The notes beneath the pieces are model-generated. The model was not told where the DNA came from. It did no database searches and saw nothing but the letters and a program-made list of their open reading frames with translations. Of a DNA stretch of 64,000 bases, positions 44,421 to 52,904 are shown piece by piece. Each line of letters starts with the position of its first letter. Within the stretch, counting starts at the first letter, position 1. The position numbers were made by a program, and so were the translations under genes. This DNA comes from Arthrobacter sp. U41 (GTDB taxonomy: Bacteria > Actinomycetota > Actinomycetes > Actinomycetales > Micrococcaceae): assembly GCF_001750145.1 (NCBI RefSeq), contig NZ_CP015732.1, positions 2,170,001-2,234,000 on the forward strand. The letters are read 5' to 3'.

Positions 44421-46085
44421 ATGACTGACGAGGAACCGCCGATCGTTGAGCGTGGCCTGCTGGCCATGTCCGATTCGGAGTGGGATGAGGCAGTGCGACA
44501 GGCTGCGGTGATTGCTCCCTTGGCTGCGTCGGATGTTGTCGGGCGGGGGGCAGTCAATGATGCTGCCACGCTGCTGGGTGTGTCGCATCGGCAGGTTTAC
44601 GTGCTGATCGACCGGTACAGGCGCGGCACCGGCAGAGTCACGGATCTGCTTCCTGGCCGATCGGGGGGCGGCCGCGGAGGGGGCCGTCTGACGCCACCGG
44701 TGGAAGCGGTGATCGACGGGCTGATCCGCAAGCGCTATCTGAAGCGGCAGAAGCTCTCCCTGGCGGTGGTTCACCGTGACATCGTCCGCGCGTGCACGGA
44801 GGAGGGATTGCCTGCCCCGTCGCGAAGTACTGTTGCCCGCCGCGTCGCTGAATTGCATCCAACGACCGTCGCCCGCCGTCGGGAAGGCGCGGACGCGGCC
44901 CGTCCGCTGCCGTCGGCCGGAGGTATCGTTCCGGAAATCTCTGCCCCGTTGGAACAGGTCCAGATCGATCACACCGTGATTGATCTGGTCATCGTGGACG
45001 AGCGTGATCGACAACCAGTCGGCCGCCCGTATCTGACCGCGGCCATCGACGTTTACAGCCGCTGCCTGGTCGGCATGGTGGTCACTCTTGAGCCCCCATC
45101 GGCAGTTTCCGTCGGGCTCTGCCTGGCCCACGTGTGCAGCGACAAGCGTCCGTGGCTGGAGGGCTTGGGGATTGGAGGGGACTGGCCGATGAGCGGCAAA
45201 CCGCGGCTGCTGTACCTGGATAACGCGTCCGAATTCAAGAGTGAGGCCCTGCGCCGCGGCTGCGAACAGCACGGTATACAACTGGACTACCGACCCCTGG
45301 GGCGGCCGCACTACGGCGGCATTGTGGAGCGGGTGATCGGCACGGTCATGGCGCAGATCCATGAACTCCCTGGGACGACGTTCTCCAATCCCGTGGAACG
45401 ACGAACCTATGATTCGGAGAAGACTGCCGCATTGACGTTGAATGAGCTGGAGCGATGGCTGGCCCTGGCTGTGGTTTCCTATCACGGCAGCATCCATAGC
45501 GGCCTGGCCCAGACACCTGCCGCACGCTGGGATCAGGGCATCACCGAATCCGGGAAACCGCCGGTGGTCACCAGCCCCACGGCGTTTCTGGTGGACTTCC
45601 TGCCGGTGCTCCGCCGCAAGCTCGGACGCACCGGTTTCGTCATCGATCACGTGCACTACTTCGCTAACGTGCTCAAGCCCTGGATCGCCCGGCGGGACCG
45701 GTTGGAGCGGTTTGTCATCCGTCGGGATCCTCGTGACATCAGCAGGATCTGGGTGCTGGACCCGGAGGGCAACAACTACGTTGAAGTCCCGTACCGGACC
45801 CTGTCGAATCCTGCGGTGACACTGTGGGAACACCGCCAGGCCGTAGCGCGGCTGCGCGAGCAGGGGCGTGCGCAGGTCAACGAGCAGGAGCTGTTCCGCA
45901 TGATCGGACAGATGCGTGAGATCGCCAGCACCGCGCAGCGCGATACCCGGCGGTCGCGCAGGGATCGGGAGCGCCGGAGCCAGCTGAAATCCGGGCACAA
46001 TCTCAATGTTTTGAAACCGCCGCGGGACGGGATGGCCGGCGATTCTCCGCCGGCCGCGCCGTTTGATGACATCGAGGAGTGGTAG
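44421..46085 (+). CDS. tniA: TniA-family DDE transposase
   Basis: 554 aa. A helix-turn-helix N-terminus (AATLLGVSHRQVYVLIDRY and a second at QKLSLAVVHRDIVRACTEEG) precedes a retroviral-integrase-like core: first Asp in VQIDHTVIDL (about residue 182), second in LYLDNASEFKSE (about 266), Glu in GGIVERVIGTV (about 301), with the DDE spacing 84/35. A C-terminal Mu-like domain ends with a basic tail. It catalyses DNA cleavage and joining of the element's ends. tniB begins 3 nt after its stop in the ancestral arrangement. Confidence 0.92.
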   Translation: MTDEEPPIVERGLLAMSDSEWDEAVRQAAVIAPLAASDVVGRGAVNDAATLLGVSHRQVYVLIDRYRRGTGRVTDLLPGRSGGGRGGGRLTPPVEAVIDGLIRKRYLKRQKLSLAVVHRDIVRACTEEGLPAPSRSTVARRVAELHPTTVARRREGADAARPLPSAGGIVPEISAPLEQVQIDHTVIDLVIVDERDRQPVGRPYLTAAIDVYSRCLVGMVVTLEPPSAVSVGLCLAHVCSDKRPWLEGLGIGGDWPMSGKPRLLYLDNASEFKSEALRRGCEQHGIQLDYRPLGRPHYGGIVERVIGTVMAQIHELPGTTFSNPVERRTYDSEKTAALTLNELERWLALAVVSYHGSIHSGLAQTPAARWDQGITESGKPPVVTSPTAFLVDFLPVLRRKLGRTGFVIDHVHYFANVLKPWIARRDRLERFVIRRDPRDISRIWVLDPEGNNYVEVPYRTLSNPAVTLWEHRQAVARLREQGRAQVNEQELFRMIGQMREIASTAQRDTRRSRRDRERRSQLKSGHNLNVLKPPRDGMAGDSPPAAPFDDIEEW

Positions 46086-46087
46086 CT

Positions 46088-46101
46088 GTGGATGAATATC
46101 C
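46088..46101 (+). pseudogene. detached first codons of tniB
   Basis: GTG GAT GAA TAT CC directly after the tniA stop are the first codons of tniB. The ISL3 element follows at 46102. Included to mark the interrupted gene (46088-48379). Confidence 0.75.
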
Positions 46102-47476
46102 GGCTCTCCTGACGTAAGTGTGGGTCAGGGTTTGCGTGTTATGAGGCATGGGTAGCCCGGTAGATTTGGGAGTTCTCACACTGTCCAAATTTCGGAGCTA
46201 CCCATGCGTGCTACTACTCTACTCAACGGCGTCTTGAATCTGGCCGGGGTCCGGGTTGTTGACGTTGATCCTGGCGCCGGGGGTCCGCTGCTGGTGCGGG
46301 TGGCGTTGAAGGCCCGCAAGCGCCTGGACTGCCCGCACTGCAGCTACTCAACGATGGCCGGGTATGACACCCGGTGGGCGGAATCGTCGTGGCGGCATCT
46401 GGATTTCGCCGGCAGGGTCCTGGTGCTCACAATGCTCCGCCGGCGGCTGGTCTGCCCCAGCCACGGCGTCGTGGTGCAGGGCGTGCCGTTCGCCCGGCCC
46501 GGCTCCCGGTTCAGCACGGAATTTGAGGACATGATCGCCTGGCTGGTCACCCGTGCGGACAAGACCACGGTGTCCACCTTCGCCCGGATAGCGTGGCGGA
46601 CCGTCGGGGCGATCTGTGAACGCGTCGTGGCCGAACAACTCGATGAGAGCCGCTTCGAAGGCCTGGTCAATATCGGCGTGGATGAGATTTCCTGGCGCAA
46701 ACACCACCGCTACCTGACCCTCGTCTCGGACCACGCCACCTCGAAGATCGTCTGGGGCGCACCGGGAAAGAACGCGGCGACACTGGATGGATTCTTCAAG
46801 GAGATCGGACCGGTGAACACGGCGGCGATAGAGGCCGTCAGCATGGACATGGGCCCGGCTTTTGCCAAGTCCGTGAAGACCAACGCACCCGGCGCGGTCA
46901 TCTGCTACGACCCGTTCCACGTCATCCAGGTCGCCACCAACGCGCTGGAAGCCTTCCGCCGTTCCATCTGGCAACGGACCCGTGAGCTGCCCGATCAGGA
47001 CATCGCGAAGAAGTTCAAAGGAACCCGCTGGGTGCTGCTGAAAAACCCGCAGAACCTCACCGAAAAACAACAAGCCACCCTGGCCGGGCTCGAACGCACC
47101 GGAGGGCTGCTCTGGGACGCCTACCAGCTCAAGGAATCCCTCCGGGAGGTCTTCGCCGGCGACCTCAACCCCGATGACGTGATGGAGATGATCACCACCT
47201 GGTGCGACCTCGCCGCCAAATCCAACATCCGCGAGTTCGCCAGGGCCGCCGCCACGATCCGATCCCACACCCAAGGGATCCACGCAGCAGTCACCAGGAA
47301 ACTCTCCAACGGCCGCCACGAAGGACTGAACAACAAGATCCGCACCATGACCCGCAGATCCTACGGATTCCACACCCCCGAAGCCGCCCTCGCCCTGATC
47401 ATGCTCGCCTGCGGACCCGTCGAAATCAAACTCCCATACCAGACATAACCGAACCCACATTCACGTCAGGAGAGCC
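46102..47476 (+). mobile_element. ISL3-family insertion sequence inside tniB
   Basis: 1375 bp. Terminal inverted repeats GGCTCTCCTGACGTAAGTGT... (left) and the same with GTGAATGT (right) at 46102 and 47476. An exact 8-bp duplication GAATATCC flanks it (46094-46101 and 47477-47484), as expected for ISL3. It carries one complete transposase gene. It separates tniB's ancestral start from the rest of the gene. Confidence 0.9.
46204..47448 (+). CDS. ISL3-family transposase
   Basis: 414 aa. Zinc-binding N-terminal CPHCSYSTMAGYDTR region (C..C) and a CPSHGVV second cysteine pair, then a helix-turn-helix-like FARIAWRTVGAICERVVAEQ, and a DDE core: first Asp in GVDEISWRKHHRYLT (about residue 159), second in VSMDMGPAFAKS (about 218), Glu in NGRHEGLNNKIRTMTRRSYG (about 378). 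Ends at 47448, 28 nt before the IS right end. It is intact. Confidence 0.92.
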   Translation: MRATTLLNGVLNLAGVRVVDVDPGAGGPLLVRVALKARKRLDCPHCSYSTMAGYDTRWAESSWRHLDFAGRVLVLTMLRRRLVCPSHGVVVQGVPFARPGSRFSTEFEDMIAWLVTRADKTTVSTFARIAWRTVGAICERVVAEQLDESRFEGLVNIGVDEISWRKHHRYLTLVSDHATSKIVWGAPGKNAATLDGFFKEIGPVNTAAIEAVSMDMGPAFAKSVKTNAPGAVICYDPFHVIQVATNALEAFRRSIWQRTRELPDQDIAKKFKGTRWVLLKNPQNLTEKQQATLAGLERTGGLLWDAYQLKESLREVFAGDLNPDDVMEMITTWCDLAAKSNIREFARAAATIRSHTQGIHAAVTRKLSNGRHEGLNNKIRTMTRRSYGFHTPEAALALIMLACGPVEIKLPYQT

Positions 47477-47485
47477 GAATATCCT

Positions 47486-48379
47486 TTGGAGGACCTGTCC
47501 CATCTCCAGGACTCCGCACGGGAAACAGCACGGTTGCCGGGGCCGGAACGGACCCAGCGGATCCGTGCCGACCGATGGATCGGCTACCCCCGCGCCCAGG
47601 AAGCCCTCGCCCGGCTCCAGACCCTTTACGAGTGGCCGGTCAGGCAGCGCATGCCCAACCTGTTGCTGGTCGGGCCGACCAACAACGGCAAGTCAATGAT
47701 CATCGAAAAATTCCGGCGCCGGCATCCATTAGTTCCCGGACCCGACCGGGAACAGATCCCGGTGCTCAGCGTGCAGATGCCCTCCGATCCCTCCGTCGCC
47801 CGCTTCTACGCCGCGTTATTGGCGGCAACGGGGGCTCCCGTCCAACCGCGCCAGCGGCTGGCCGAACTCGAACGGTTAGCCGTGTTCCTGCTGCGCGAGG
47901 TCGGGGTGCGGATTCTGGTGATTGACGAACTGCATAACGTGCTGGCAGGGCGGGAGAGCGGCCGCCGGGAGTTCCTGAACCTGCTGCGCTTCCTGGGAAA
48001 CGAACTGCGGATCCCCCTGGTAGGGGTCGGAACCCGGGAGGCGTACCTGGCCATCCGCTCCGATGACCAGCTCGAGAACAGGTTTGAGCCCATGACCCTG
48101 CCCTTATGGGAGGTCAACACCGACCTGTTGTCCCTGCTCGCCAGCTTCGCGTCATCCTTCCCGCTACGCCAGCGCTCGGATCTGGCCACCGAGGATATGG
48201 CCCGCTACCTGCTCACCCGCAGCGAAGGGACCATCGGCGAACTGACCATGCTGCTCACCGAGGCAGCCGTGGCGGCCATAGACAGCGGCGAGGAATCCAT
48301 CAACCACCGGACGCTGACCCTGGCAAGCTACGACGGTCCCGCTGCCCGGCGCCGTAAGTTCGAACGCGAACTGATGTGA
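47486..48379 (+). CDS. tniB: TniB-family AAA ATPase (start displaced by the ISL3 insertion)
   Basis: 297 aa as now read from TTG 47486. Walker A VGPTNNGKSMIIEKF (about residues 66-80), Walker B RILVIDELHNVLAG (about 145), sensor region GVGTREAYLAI; the target-capture/regulatory ATPase of TniABQ systems. Deleting the IS and one GAATATCC gives GTG 46088 followed by DEYPLEDLS, so the native start lay 3 nt after tniA stop and its first four codons now sit upstream of the IS. TTG could still allow synthesis, but with no clear ribosome-binding site. tniQ overlaps its stop by 4 nt. Confidence 0.85.
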   Translation: MEDLSHLQDSARETARLPGPERTQRIRADRWIGYPRAQEALARLQTLYEWPVRQRMPNLLLVGPTNNGKSMIIEKFRRRHPLVPGPDREQIPVLSVQMPSDPSVARFYAALLAATGAPVQPRQRLAELERLAVFLLREVGVRILVIDELHNVLAGRESGRREFLNLLRFLGNELRIPLVGVGTREAYLAIRSDDQLENRFEPMTLPLWEVNTDLLSLLASFASSFPLRQRSDLATEDMARYLLTRSEGTIGELTMLLTEAAVAAIDSGEESINHRTLTLASYDGPAARRRKFERELM

Positions 48380-49014
48380 TGCCCCCGCCGCGCTGGCCCC
48401 TGCACCCGGCCCCCGCAGAGGCCGAGGCACTGTCCTCCTGGCTGAACCGGCTGGCCGGCACCTACCGGATGGACACCTCCGCGCTCCTGGAGCACGGGCT
48501 GGGCCAAGGAAGAATCCAGGACCGGCAACTCGACGAGAACCCACCGGCCACTCTGCTGACGGAACTGGCCAGGTGCAGCGGCGTCGGCCGGGAACTGCCA
48601 CTCATGCTGAGCTGTCCGCGGCACGGCCGCCGCATCGAAACCTACGAAGGCCTGCCCCCGGACTACCTGCGTTGGACCTCAGCGACCTCTGACCCGCCCT
48701 CGACCCGGGACGCAGTCACACTCATGGACCGGCGTACCTGGCAGGCAATAACGACAGGATCAGTAGACCTGCCCCGCCGCCGCGTTCACGCAGGCATCTG
48801 GTTCCGGCTCCTGCGCACCCTACTGGACGAGCTCTCAACCGCCCAAGGACGATACGGGCGGCAGTTGGCAGAGGTCCGCCTTGTCTGGGAGTACTGCGGT
48901 CACCCGTTTCGGGCAGGCATGCATGCTTGGCGCCCGTTCGAGAACCTGCACTGGGAGAAGCAAAAGCAACTGCTCGAAGCAGCCGCCGCCGGGGAAAAGC
49001 TCATCTCCCGGTAG
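48376..49014 (+). CDS. tniQ: compact TniQ-family target-selection protein
   Basis: 212 aa from GTG 48376 (or ATG 48379). The N-terminal PAEAEALSSWLNRLAGTYRMD and a single remaining Cys-His pair SCPRHGRR, followed by LPPDYLRWT, mark the TniQ/TnsD N-terminal domain. Family members are usually ~400 aa with a four-cysteine zinc finger; this is about half that and the second cysteine pair was not seen. Probably a short TniQ, possibly truncated. Overlaps tniB by 4 nt, so expressed with it. Confidence 0.75.
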   Translation: MMPPPRWPLHPAPAEAEALSSWLNRLAGTYRMDTSALLEHGLGQGRIQDRQLDENPPATLLTELARCSGVGRELPLMLSCPRHGRRIETYEGLPPDYLRWTSATSDPPSTRDAVTLMDRRTWQAITTGSVDLPRRRVHAGIWFRLLRTLLDELSTAQGRYGRQLAEVRLVWEYCGHPFRAGMHAWRPFENLHWEKQKQLLEAAAAGEKLISR

Positions 49015-49135
49015 ACGCCCACGTAGGCCCGATCGTTGGCTGCGCGCCGTCCCACCGTGTCCGGTGGTGCTGCTTCTGTCATGGATTTGGAACGATCTCG
49101 CCGGCACTGGTCGTATTCGTCGACGTGACGTGTTC

Positions 49136-49756
49136 CTAGTAGATGACGGTGCCGGTGGTCGCCACAGTGGTGCCGGAAATGGCGTTGCGGCCGCTGACCT
49201 CGAGCTGGATTCCTGTCCGCTGCAGCGGTGTCTCCAGGGCCGTGGATAGGTCCGGAATGACCCTGGTGTTGATCCTGTGGAGGACGTCCTGGATGTCGGC
49301 GCGGTTGGAAACCGTGACTTTCATTGTGAGATCCGGTTCCATGGCGGTGCCGCGCAGCAGCGCCGAGGAACCCACAACTCCGGGAAGGGTATTGATCTGG
49401 TTTTCCACCGCGGAGCCCAGCACCGAGGCTTCACACAGCGTGGTTCCGGAGGCGGGGTCCTGATGCAGCCGGTACCTGTCGGCGGGATTCCTTCGTGGAA
49501 TCTGTGCCAGGATCCACAACAACCCCAGGGCGCCCATGAGAACCCCGGCCACCAGGACAATGGCCGTAACATACGCGGGCCCGAAGGCAGTGTGCAGGTC
49601 CCCTGTCACGACGGGGCCCTCTGCAGCCACAGTTGCGGGGTTCATGGCGTGCAGCGTTCCGCTGGCGACCAGCAGTATCAGGACGCCGCAGGCCAGGGCG
49701 AGAATGCCAAGGATGGCCAGCCAGGTGCGGTTCAGCGCTCCGGCGTGTTGTCGCAT
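49136..49756 (-). CDS. AmaP-like membrane anchor of the Asp23 module
   Basis: 206 aa. Two membrane segments (WLAILGILALACGVLILLVA and VTAIVLVAGVLMGALGLLWI) separated by a short loop, then a C-terminal soluble domain beginning about TTLCEASVLGSAVENQ with beta-alpha pattern TMKVTVSNRADIQDVLHRI. That is the AmaP architecture (two TMs, cytosolic domain) which anchors Asp23 to the membrane in Staphylococcus. Last gene of the minus-strand part; ends 120 nt from tniQ. Confidence 0.75.
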   Translation of the reverse strand: MRQHAGALNRTWLAILGILALACGVLILLVASGTLHAMNPATVAAEGPVVTGDLHTAFGPAYVTAIVLVAGVLMGALGLLWILAQIPRRNPADRYRLHQDPASGTTLCEASVLGSAVENQINTLPGVVGSSALLRGTAMEPDLTMKVTVSNRADIQDVLHRINTRVIPDLSTALETPLQRTGIQLEVSGRNAISGTTVATTGTVIY

Positions 49757-49798
49757 GGGGTGCCTTCTTTCCGGAGTGCGGGAGGATGGTTGCCGCGG

Positions 49799-50380
49799 TC
49801 ATTCCCTGGACCGGACGGACGCGGTGACCTTTGGGACCGGGTTGAGCCCGGTACCGGCCAGTTGTTCCCTGACCACGGCAATGACACGCCCGCGCAGCTC
49901 CCCTGTTTCGTGCAGAGCCGTGGTCACGTTCAGGTGGACTGCGCGGGCCGAGGCCGTGGCCGATGCTGAACGGACGCCGTCGACGAGTTCACAGTGCGCC
50001 GCCGCGTACCGCGCCACGGCCCGCCGCGTCATGACTATCTCGTGCGCGCCCGCCACAGGCACTTGCCCCCCGTCCTCGGGCGCCTGCAGACGCAAGGCGT
50101 TAAAGCGGCCCGGAACCAGTGCCGCCGCCAGCAGGACGGCTCCCACGACCGCCGCCGCAGCCCCCACGGCCCAGACTCCCGGATCGTTCCAGGTCAAACC
50201 GCTCAGCCAGTCCCGGGGGCCGGCCAGATACACCGGCCACGAACCCGTGACCAGCCGGGCCACTGCCGCCCACACCAGTGCCACGCCGGCGGCCAGAAGC
50301 AGCGTTCCCAGGATCAGGGCAGGAACAGCCCGGCTGGGACGGTGCCGCAGGGGTGTGGCTTTCCCATCGTGCCGGCTCAT
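49799..50380 (-). CDS. DUF6286-like membrane protein of the Asp23 module
   Basis: 193 aa. Two hydrophobic segments (AVPALILGTLLLAAGVALVWAAVA and VWAVGAAAAVVGAVLLAAALV) and a C-terminal Asp23-like soluble region (AVHLNVTTALHETGELRGRVIAVVREQL). Its ATG overlaps the stop of the upstream Asp23 gene as ATGA, and it precedes the AmaP-like gene. Family named from the order of genes in actinobacterial Asp23 operons; function unknown. Confidence 0.7.
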   Translation of the reverse strand: MSRHDGKATPLRHRPSRAVPALILGTLLLAAGVALVWAAVARLVTGSWPVYLAGPRDWLSGLTWNDPGVWAVGAAAAVVGAVLLAAALVPGRFNALRLQAPEDGGQVPVAGAHEIVMTRRAVARYAAAHCELVDGVRSASATASARAVHLNVTTALHETGELRGRVIAVVREQLAGTGLNPVPKVTASVRSRE

Positions 50381-50772
50381 AACAGCCTCCGGCGGCCGGT
50401 GGTTTCATCGGCCGGTTTCAGCCAGGACACTGTGATGTCGATCTGGCGGACCTCCACACCGGTCAGGGCGTTGACGCGTTCGCTGATCCGGCGCCGCAGC
50501 TGTTCGGTCACCTGGCGCAGCGGTACCGGGTAAAGCAGCCCTATTTCAACGCTGAGCACGGCAATATTGCCTGCCAGCTCCACCGTGACTTTGGGCCGGG
50601 CGGAAAAGTCCGAATGTGCTCCGATGCCCAGGAACCCTCCGGAGGACCCGCCGGCAAAGGACTCTTCGCTCGCGACCTGACTGGCGATCTTCTCCACCAC
50701 CTTCCGGTCAAGGACGGTGCGCCCCCGCGAATCCAGGTCCCGGGAGCCGGCAGGTGCTGCGGGAGTATTCAT
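50377..50772 (-). CDS. Asp23/Gls24 family envelope-stress protein
   Basis: 131 aa from ATG 50772; the longer frame runs through the small DUF2273 gene. LDRKVVEKIASQVASEE at the N-terminus and the core KVTVELAGNIAVLSVEIGLLYPVPLRQ, VTEQLRRRISERVNALTGVEV match Asp23 (DUF322). Asp23 proteins form a membrane-associated network in envelope stress. Coupled by ATGA overlap to the genes on both sides. Confidence 0.85.
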   Translation of the reverse strand: MNTPAAPAGSRDLDSRGRTVLDRKVVEKIASQVASEESFAGGSSGGFLGIGAHSDFSARPKVTVELAGNIAVLSVEIGLLYPVPLRQVTEQLRRRISERVNALTGVEVRQIDITVSWLKPADETTGRRRLL

Positions 50773-50948
50773 CGGCTGGATGCTTTGCCGAACAGTGCCT
50801 GCAGATCCAGTTTCCCTTCCGCAATACGGCCCACCACCAGCCCGATCAGACCAAAGAGGAGCACTGTCACCAGGGCTGTAAAACCTCCGAAGGCCAAAAC
50901 GATTCCTAATACCAGACCGACTGCCAGACACCATCGTGTAGTGGACAT
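50769..50948 (-). CDS. 59-aa DUF2273-like membrane protein
   Basis: Read on the minus strand from ATG 50948 with GGAGCG just upstream to TGA 50769-50771. A helix-rich peptide starting MSTTRWCLAVGLVLGIVLAF, with a second hydrophobic stretch (ALVTVLLFGLIGLVVG) and a charged end IAEGKLDLQALFG. This two-helix, ~60-aa form fits DUF2273, found between Asp23 and AmaP genes in stress operons. It overlaps the next Asp23 start (ATGA). Confidence 0.75.
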   Translation of the reverse strand: MSTTRWCLAVGLVLGIVLAFGGFTALVTVLLFGLIGLVVGRIAEGKLDLQALFGKASSR

Positions 50949-51005
50949 GCGGCGCTCCTTCCAAATCGGTTACCGCCCGACAACGGGGCGGAGTGGGTGA
51001 GGTGG

Positions 51006-51536
51006 TTACTCCAGAGGCTTCCTGGCGTCCTCTTCGGGCCGCTCATCCTCGGGCAGATGAACATCGGTGACGTTGACGTTCACTTCCAGCACCTCCAGGC
51101 CGGTTGCGCGCTCCACTGACTGGATGACATTGCGCCGGATACCCTGGCTTACCTCGACAATGGACGTTCCGTACTCGACGACGATGCTCAAGTCGATGGC
51201 GGTCTGGCGTTCGCCCTTTTCCACGCTCACACCGCCGCTGACATTCGTCTGGGAACCGGGAATGCGCTCGGTCATCGCGCCGAACGCGCGCCGGGCAGCA
51301 CTGCCCATCGCATACACGCCGGGAACCTCACGCGTGGCCATGCCTGCCAGCTTCTGAACCACGGTTTCCTCAATGGTGGTATCCCCCCGGTCCGTGTGCA
51401 GCAGGTCAGTGCTGCGGCGCGACTCACGCGACTCAGCCGGGGCGTTCCGCTTCTGCTCCTCCTGGGTTGCCACCATGCCTCCGGACTTTCCTGGGAGCTG
51501 CGGGGCTTCTGTCACGGGAACCATCTCCTCAATCAA
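51006..51536 (-). CDS. Asp23/Gls24 family envelope-stress protein with N-terminal extension
   Basis: 176 aa from TTG 51536; ATG 51524 and others inside are possible because no start has an ideal ribosome-binding site. A ~50-aa polar, probably disordered N-terminus precedes the Asp23 core: ETVVQKLAGMATREVPGVYAMG, AIDLSIVVEYGTSIVEVSQGI, RATGLEVLEVNVNVTDV. First gene of the minus-strand stress operon and divergent from the sigma-factor gene; 193 bp separates them. Confidence 0.85.
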   Translation of the reverse strand: MIEEMVPVTEAPQLPGKSGGMVATQEEQKRNAPAESRESRRSTDLLHTDRGDTTIEETVVQKLAGMATREVPGVYAMGSAARRAFGAMTERIPGSQTNVSGGVSVEKGERQTAIDLSIVVEYGTSIVEVSQGIRRNVIQSVERATGLEVLEVNVNVTDVHLPEDERPEEDARKPLE

Positions 51537-51729
51537 CCGATGTGATTTTGCCTACATGGTTAAAGACGCACGTCACCGCCAAACGTCACGCGGAAAGGCA
51601 AACTGCTTTGTCCCTGTTTCTCCCCGCACCGGCCATTCCCATTGCCGCCCGCGTCTGAAAATATTGGTCCTAAGCCCCGGAACCCGGGTGGTGCGGTTCG
51701 GGGGCAAAAGGGGATGGCGGTGACGATGG
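51537..51729. promoter_or_regulatory. divergent intergenic region of the Asp23/sigma-factor module
   Basis: 193 bp separating the divergent Asp23 and sigma-factor starts. Both promoters must lie here. I do not see a clear -35/-10 or a shared palindrome; an alternative sigma factor could recognise non-consensus boxes. Confidence 0.4.
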
Positions 51730-52329
51730 ATGAGCGTGAACCGGTTGCCCCTGACCCGGCCGGAGGATCTGGACGAGGCGACCGTCGTCGCCCGGGCCCA
51801 GGACGGCAACTTGGACGCCTTCGAATACCTCGTCGAGGCGTATCAGGGCAGACTTTTCCGTCTCGCTTTCCGGATGCTCCATGACCGGGGAGAGGCCGAA
51901 GACGTCGTGCAGGACACCCTGATGGCCTGCTGGAGAAAGCTGCCGCTGCTGACAAGCGTTCAGGCTTTCAGCGGGTGGCTGTACCAGATGGCCACCAACC
52001 GTTGCCTGGACAGTCTGCGTCGACGGTCCAGTCAGGCGGAGGTCGTCCAGGAACCGGTAACTCTGCAAACAACCGCGGATTCCTTCATCAGACCGGGAAC
52101 CGGAGACGATCCCGCCCGCGAAGCGGAAATCTCCTGCGAGATCGATGGCCTGGCCGCAGCGTTGCTGACCCTCCCGCCCGGGCAGCGAGCCTGCTGGCTC
52201 CTGCGGGAAATCCACGAACGCAGCTACGCTGAAATAGCGGCAACGCTGAAGGTCAGTGAACCGACGGTCAGAGGCCGCCTCGCCAGAGCACGCGCACAAC
52301 TCGCGGAAAGGATGAGTCAATGGCAATAG
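51730..52329 (+). CDS. ECF-like RNA polymerase sigma factor
   Basis: 199 aa, ATG 51730. Region 2: ARAQDGNLDAFEYLVEAYQGRLFRLAFRMLHDRGEAEDVVQD. Region 4: LTLPPGQRACWLLREIHERSYAEIAATLKVSEPTVRGRLARARAQLA. Two-region layout without sigma 1.1 or 3 makes it ECF-type. Immediately followed (10-nt overlap) by a protein with a zinc-binding anti-sigma motif fused to an Asp23-like domain, so the pair is probably a sigma/anti-sigma unit controlling the module. Confidence 0.88.
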   Translation: MSVNRLPLTRPEDLDEATVVARAQDGNLDAFEYLVEAYQGRLFRLAFRMLHDRGEAEDVVQDTLMACWRKLPLLTSVQAFSGWLYQMATNRCLDSLRRRSSQAEVVQEPVTLQTTADSFIRPGTGDDPAREAEISCEIDGLAAALLTLPPGQRACWLLREIHERSYAEIAATLKVSEPTVRGRLARARAQLAERMSQWQ

Positions 52330-52904
52330 ACGAAACCATCCCCCGCCTGGGCTGTGGGCGCAGCATCGACGAGGTCTGGGCGACCATCAACCAGCCTCCC
52401 AGCGCCCATGAAAACGGCTGCGGCCACTGCCGGACGGCCCGGGCCAGCCTGGCGAAGCTCGCGAAAGCCGCCCGCACGCTTCGGGACAACGATGCAGAAG
52501 ATGCCTCCCTGCAGCCGCAGCACGCCGTCAAGGACACCATCATGAACCTGGCCCGCGCCGAAGTCCGGAGGGGCAGCCGGCTGCCCGTCTACCGGTCTGG
52601 CCAGGGTGGCATTGCGATCAGCGAACAAGCCATCACTTCAGTGATCTGGTTCGGCGCCGATGCCCTTCCGGGAGTACGGGGCCGTCGCTGCCGCGTCCAT
52701 CCTGACCCGGATAACGCGGAGGACCCCCGCCCGGCCGGGACCGCCGACATCCTGGTTGACCTTCGAATCGCCGTGGCCTCCGGCACCGACATCCCCGGAA
52801 CCGCCGAGCTGCTGCGTCAGCGGATCATCGGCATGATCACAGCACACGTCGGAGTCAACGCCGGAGCCGTCAACATCACCGTGGAGGATTTCTACGATGT
52901 CTGA
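52320..52904 (+). CDS. putative ZAS anti-sigma factor fused to an Asp23-like domain
   Basis: 194 aa; start 52320 overlaps the sigma-factor gene by 10 nt. The N-terminus contains HENGCGHC (about residues 30-37), the HxxxCxxC pattern of zinc-associated anti-sigma domains, in a helical context. The C-terminal half (AGTADILVDLRIAVASGTDI and RIIGMITAHVGVNAGAVNITVEDF) has the Asp23-like strand-helix-strand pattern. A fusion of an anti-sigma zinc finger and Asp23 would link envelope or protein-network state directly to the neighbouring sigma factor (inference). Family assignment of the second domain is moderate. Confidence 0.7.
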   Translation: MAIDETIPRLGCGRSIDEVWATINQPPSAHENGCGHCRTARASLAKLAKAARTLRDNDAEDASLQPQHAVKDTIMNLARAEVRRGSRLPVYRSGQGGIAISEQAITSVIWFGADALPGVRGRRCRVHPDPDNAEDPRPAGTADILVDLRIAVASGTDIPGTAELLRQRIIGMITAHVGVNAGAVNITVEDFYDV

